64,000 nt of DNA, taken from the NCBI GenBank assembly GCA_003255025.1, contig QANY01009002.1, positions 498,978 through 562,977 of the forward strand. Direction: 5' to 3'. The notes beneath the pieces were generated by a model. That model had not been told where the DNA came from. It searched no databases and worked only from the letters and a program-made list of their open reading frames with translations. The first letter of the stretch is position 1, and each line of letters begins with the position of its first letter. Source of the stretch: Datisca glomerata (taxonomy: Eukaryota; Streptophyta; Magnoliopsida; Cucurbitales; Datiscaceae). Below are positions 59,444 to 64,000 of this stretch, in pieces. A program made the position numbers and the translations under genes.

Positions 59444-61088
59444 CTATTATTGTTATTATTATTATTATTATACACAGTAGATTATTAGGTAAATTTAATT
59501 TTTGTAGGTTATTAAATTTTAATTCTTCCATATGTAAATTCGAGTCTCTGGGTTCTTATATTAATCAAAGAAAGTTTTGAGTAAAAATGAGTATGGATGA
59601 TTTTGCAACATCTTTGTTCATACACACTTGAATCCCAACAAATGAGCTTTGAGTGTAGCACTGTAATCAGAGGTTTACTTGACTAATAATTTTACATCCA
59701 CTAATTAATTAATCAAATGATATATTAATCATAAATTAATTTATAAAATCAATTGAATAAATTATAAAATATTAATATATAAATGATGGTTAATCAATTA
59801 ATTATTTATTTTAAAACTATTCTTAATTGATATATGACTTTAATATTAATGGGATCTATATGTCTATCTTATCTTAAAAAAATCAACAATTATGGTACTT
59901 TAAACTTATTATATTTACGTGTGATTAATATTATATATAAAATTGTATAAAATGTAAAATAAAAGAATATACGAAATAAAAAAAATCTCTCTTGAATTTA
60001 ATGAATAGACAAACTAAACATTTTGCAAAATGTTCCATAACTTCAAATTTGTCTTAGACTTCATAAAGTTTTGTGAGAGAGATATTTGTCAAACAAAAAA
60101 ATTCAATTGACAAAAGTTAATTAATGCTACTTTTGACATGATTGAAAGATTAATTTTATTTAAAAAAGGAAGTATCTTAATATTCCAGCTTGTGGTTTAA
60201 AATTAAACATATGATCGAGTACAGCTAAGCTAATGCCATATTAGAATTGTGTCTAAGCGCGTGGTTGAATAATGAATCATCACTTCTTCTTTCAAAAAGT
60301 TTCCTTTTGGTTTGTTTAAAAATCAAAACCCGCATGAAGATTTTTTTTTCTTTTCAATTGAAATGTCGAATATAATCGAGAGGGAAAGAACCTAATTTGA
60401 AAAAGAAAATCTATTTTGAAACAAAAAAATTAAAAAGCAACTCAATTAGTGACGAATAATGTTCGCATTTGATGTAAATTATAAAATATTTGTCACTTGG
60501 ATAATCGATTATGGGTATGATAATAAGAACTAGAACGAGCTCGCTAGAGAATTAATTTGACATCGAATGATTAAATATGAAGAGGCTATAGGTAATTATA
60601 GAGTTAACGATTAGTTATTTCAATATGAATTATGTTATGATATTTATAACGTTAGAGAAAGGAGATTTCAAAAGATTGTCCAATATCTATCTTTATTCAT
60701 GATTTTGATCATTTAGGAAGGATGATAATGATCATAGAACATCTTCATATACCTCTTAGTTTGTAAGGATATATCACGTAAATCCCCTAGATATGTACTA
60801 AATCTGTAATATAATTTAGTCAAACATATGCGACCATTTAGTCTTTCTTAGAGTCTGATTCAGACTTAATAGGGTATATGATGAATTCTAGCCAGACAAA
60901 CGTTACATGGGCTTTTCTTGGACTAAGCCCAAAGTCATTTTTGCCTTATATTTAGTATAACAACGAATCATACTTCTGATGTTAAAACCAATGACTTACT
61001 ATTATTCATGTAGGGAAACTATTGAGATTATGGTGAAGGAGTCTACTAAAATTAGTATATAAATTGGCCGAACATCCATAGGCCCTAA
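59444..61088. other. Intergenic, AT-rich; 3' flank of the membrane-protein gene
   Basis: A short (tta)n microsatellite lies at 59446-59472, directly after the stop codon. The rest is AT-rich with no supportable feature. TAA at 61086-61088 is the left target-site copy of the next element. Confidence 0.5.
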
Positions 61089-61408
61089 GGAGTCGTTTGG
61101 TATATGATTATATCAGACAATATGCTTGAAAAGTGATGGCAAGTATGAGATTGCTTTGTTTGGTTCAAATTTTTTGGGTGCTTCAATATTCCTAGAATGT
61201 AAATATACCCTCTATTGAATGTATCTTGATACCCCTCTAAATCGAGGGGTATATCTATTCTGGGTGTTCTGTTTGCGTCTGCCTTCTCCCTCTCCCTCTC
61301 ACTCACGGGCAGCGACCCATGTAAGCTCTCTCACGAAGGCTTCTCGTTATGTTCGCGTCTGCCTTCTCCTTGTCCCTCTCCCTCTCACTCACGAGCAGCG
61401 ACCCATGG

Positions 61409-61411
<3 letters not shown>

Positions 61412-61470
<59 letters not shown>
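61412..61470. repeat. (CT)n(GT)n microsatellite
   Basis: tctctctct... about 30 bp followed by gtgtgtgtg... about 30 bp. Just upstream, the segment gcgtctgccttctccctctc to cactcacg.gcagcgacccat is tandemly repeated (61268-61330 and 61351-61406). Confidence 0.95.
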
Positions 61471-61472
<2 letters not shown>

Positions 61473-61964
61473 CCTTCTGCGTTCTGCCCTTCTCCCTCTT
61501 CTTCTCATCTCAGCTTTTTTTCTATTTAGACTTAGTTAATTTCTGAAATCATAATTGATTTCCAACAGATCTAGGGCTGCAACTGGGTGGCTTTCGAAAA
61601 TGAGTAAAACTATTCTCAATGAAAAAGATAGAGGAGAGAGCTCTGGTTCTATTGATGTGAGGTTTGATTTTTTCATTCCAGATGAATAAACTCGATCTTT
61701 AGGATTGAACAATAAATTCGTAGTGACAGTCGGAAGAAGTTTCTCTTTTAGGTGCTGGATAGGAAGATTTTGTATATATTTTGTTTCATATCAAATTGCT
61801 ATAAGTTGGTTGAATATGTTGCTATATTATAGAAGTTGTAGCTCGATTTAATGAATATGGTTTATTTTTGCTATGATGATATATATGTGTGTATGTGTAT
61901 GCTTATTGTTTTCATATGATATGGTTTCATGTCAAATATGAACCTTCCAAAAGTTTATGTGTGA

Positions 61965-62600
61965 ACTAAGGGAGAGGGAGATGGACTGAGCTGAGGGAGA
62001 GGGAAAGGGACTGAGTTGAGGGAGGGGGAGAGGGGCTGAGATGAGGGAGAGGTAGAGGTGAGAGGGACTGACTACTGAGGGAGAGAGAGGGGGAGGCGAG
62101 AAGACACGACAGGGAGAGGCCAGAGGCAGTCTGAGCTGAGGGAGAGGGAGAAGGTCTGATCTAAGGGAGAAGGACTAGGCTGAAGGAGAGGGAGAGGCGA
62201 GAGGCAGTCTGAGCTGAGGGAGAGGGAGAGGGTCTAATCTGAGGGAGAGGGACTGGGCTGAGGGAGAGGGAGAGACGAGAGGGAGTCTGAGTTGTGGGAG
62301 AGAGAGAGGGTCTAATTTGAGGGAGATGGACTCGGTTGAGAGAGAGGGAAAGACGAGAGACAGTCTAAGCTGAGGGAGAGGGACATGGTCTAATCTGAGG
62401 GAGAGGGACTAGGCTGAGGGAGATGGAGAGGTGAGAGGTAGTCTGAGCTGAAAGAGAGGGAGATGGTCTGATCTGAGGGAGGGAGACTGGGCTGAGGGAG
62501 AGGGAGAGGTAGGGCTTGTGACCTGTGAGATGAGAGAGATGGAGAGGGTCTAATTTGAGGGAGGCTGGAGAGGGAGACTCGAGACTCGAGTCGAGAGAAC
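61965..62600. repeat. Purine-rich tandem array (GGGAGA / CTGAG units)
   Basis: Variations of ctgagctgagggagagggag repeat throughout, with a higher-order unit of roughly 60-80 bp (gaggcagtctgagctgaggg then agagggagagggtctaatct). Confidence 0.9.
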
Positions 62601-62654
62601 TGGAGGCGAGATGTGAAAGGGAGAGAAGAGAACTAACCTAAATATGGTGGTATA

Positions 62655-63080
62655 GCAGAGATGATAATTGCGGGTTAATATGATATTTTCTGAATGCATA
62701 TAAACATATATACCTTGTTTGTTAGTTCTATTTATATTGTTGGGGGGTTGATAACTTGTTTGTTAGTTTTGTTTGTTAATATAATATTTTCTGAATGATA
62801 ACTGTGGGTTAATATGATGTTTTCTGAATGCATATAAACATATATAACTTGTTTGTTAGTCCTATTTATATTGTTGGGGGGGAGGGGGTTGATAACTTGT
62901 TTATTAGTTCTGTTTGTTAATATGATATTTTCTGAATGATAACTGTGGGTTAATATGGTGTTTTTTGAAGGCACATAAACATATATAATTTGTTTGTTAG
63001 TTATATTTATATTGTTGGGGGGTGATAATTTATTTGTTAGTTCTGCTTTTTGAATGATAACTATGGGCTAACATGATGTT
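62655..63080. repeat. ~138-bp tandem repeat (3 units)
   Basis: gcatataaacatatata recurs at about 62696, 62830 and 62971, each followed by ttgtttgttagttctattta and tattgttgggggg. The minus-strand 80-residue frame here is a repeat artefact. Confidence 0.88.
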
Positions 63081-63458
63081 TCTGTATGATATATATTGCA
63101 GAGGCATCCAAATGCAAAAGAAATATAATAATATTTTATTAAAAAAAATTAACAATTATATTTTACCCTATTATAAATTAAGTAATAAATCATGAAGGAA
63201 AAATAAATAAATCATACATAAACATAATCTAATTTAAAGGTAAAACTAGAAATTGACAATTATCCTTATAACATTCATGTTCACATGTCATCAAACAAAT
63301 AAAGTAATTTAATATTTTCACCATTAAATCATAGCATTCTCTAGTGTTAATAAATAATGTAATGTTAACTTTCTAAACATACATTTTCCCACAATCATAT
63401 TCTAGTAATCTTATTTAGCCAATCATTTACTCGCAATCTTATACCAAACGGCCCCTAA

Positions 63459-64000
63459 AGCATATATTACATTTCATGATTCCTATTTTATTTATCTCTA
63501 AAACAACGTGAATCAGCTATTTGGCAGGTATTTTAAACTGCGATAAGAAATTGCATAGGAAATAAACAGTTTTCTGTATTAATTTAATAAAGGGTTAATT
63601 TCTACTTATATTCATAAACCTTGGGCCATTAAAATTTATATCTATAGAGTAAAATTATTCTATAAACTTTCAGAATAAGCAAAATTTGTCTTAGCTAGTC
63701 AAATTCTCTATAGAATAAAAGTCCAGTAAAAGAGGAAATAATATTTGGCCAACCTTACTTGTTAGATTGCAACATGAATCCTCTCCTTGATTATTTCTCT
63801 ATTTATCTATACTTGACTTTTGATCACAACAATATGTCGCTTATAGTGACATATCCAGCAATTATTATCATTCCACATATTAAAAATTACCTTTCAAGCT
63901 CAATTATAAAATCTTAATGACATATTTATTAATCAAGTTATGATATTGTAAAGGATTTTTTATTTGTGAGGAACTCTTTGCGAACGAATAATAAAGATAA
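63459..64000. other. AT-rich sequence; edge similar to 34545-34600
   Basis: No gene. The last ~50 bp (taaaggattttttatttgtg then acgaataataaagata) resemble the AT-rich tail of the Tat-type LTR fragment near 34550. Another LTR may begin here and run out of the window. Confidence 0.35.

Larger units (their letters stand above)
61089..63455. mobile_element. Non-autonomous PIF/Harbinger-type element (2.37 kb)
   Basis: The left end ggagtcgtttggtatatgat and the right end, reverse-complemented (ggggccgtttggtataagat), form a terminal inverted repeat. Both ends are flanked by TAA (61086-61088 and 63456-63458), the standard 3-bp duplication. No transposase was seen. The interior is mostly simple and tandem repeats, listed separately. 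Confidence 0.8.

Noticed and set aside
1..64000. CRISPR arrays, bacterial operons, riboswitches, organellar rRNA
   Set aside because: The tandem repeats have no unique spacers and lie in transposons. Introns and plant retroelements show this is a nuclear plant genome. No rRNA or riboswitch motif was seen.

Overview
The window is nuclear DNA of a flowering plant, most likely a eudicot. Three spliced or single-exon plant genes can be reconstructed, and they sit among layered, decayed transposons typical of plants: Tat and Tekay-type Ty3/gypsy, Ty1/copia, an L1-type LINE and PIF/Harbinger elements. I cannot name the species. Two short N runs inside G or C homopolymers (28800-28809 and 40283-40284) mark assembly gaps.

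Layout. 1-6060: 3' part of a Tat-lineage gypsy element on +, with dual RNase H and integrase, a tandem repeat, a minus-strand accessory gene with a recognisable intron, and an LTR carrying a ~43-bp repeat. 6160-17100: an L1-type LINE on the minus strand, split by a copia element (9957-15063, + strand) with both LTRs, primer-binding site and polypurine tract; the interrupted endonuclease reading frame resumes on the other side. 17846-18078: a ~91-bp-arm hairpin. 18223-27318: a minus-strand Tekay/Del chromovirus with ~2.0-2.4 kb LTRs and substituted catalytic motifs. 27855-31363: a PIF/Harbinger element with a broken transposase and a Myb/SANT-like second gene. 32283-36965: Tat LTR fragments, a three-exon CLE46-like peptide-hormone gene, a rearranged element with a GC-rich hexamer core, and SINE-like pieces.

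37339-41713 (minus) holds an apparently intact 11-exon ALBINO3 gene, the thylakoid membrane insertase. Its coding exons join in frame to 452 residues, and part of one exon is tandemly duplicated in the preceding intron. 44217-46012 is a satellite-like array of ~205-bp units. 46798-47581 is a second copy of the hexamer-core element. 48160-58440 is a decayed copia element interrupted by a ~7.1-kb non-coding element with terminal direct repeats and two internal tandem arrays. 58760-59443 is an intact single-exon gene for a plant-specific single-pass membrane protein. 61089-63455 is a non-autonomous Harbinger-type element flanked by TAA on both sides.

The likely functional genes are ALB3, the CLE46-like gene and the membrane-protein gene. 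They have no evident joint pathway and look like islands between transposon clusters. All exon structures are my own reading of splice signals and of remembered family sequences; no alignment or transcript was available.
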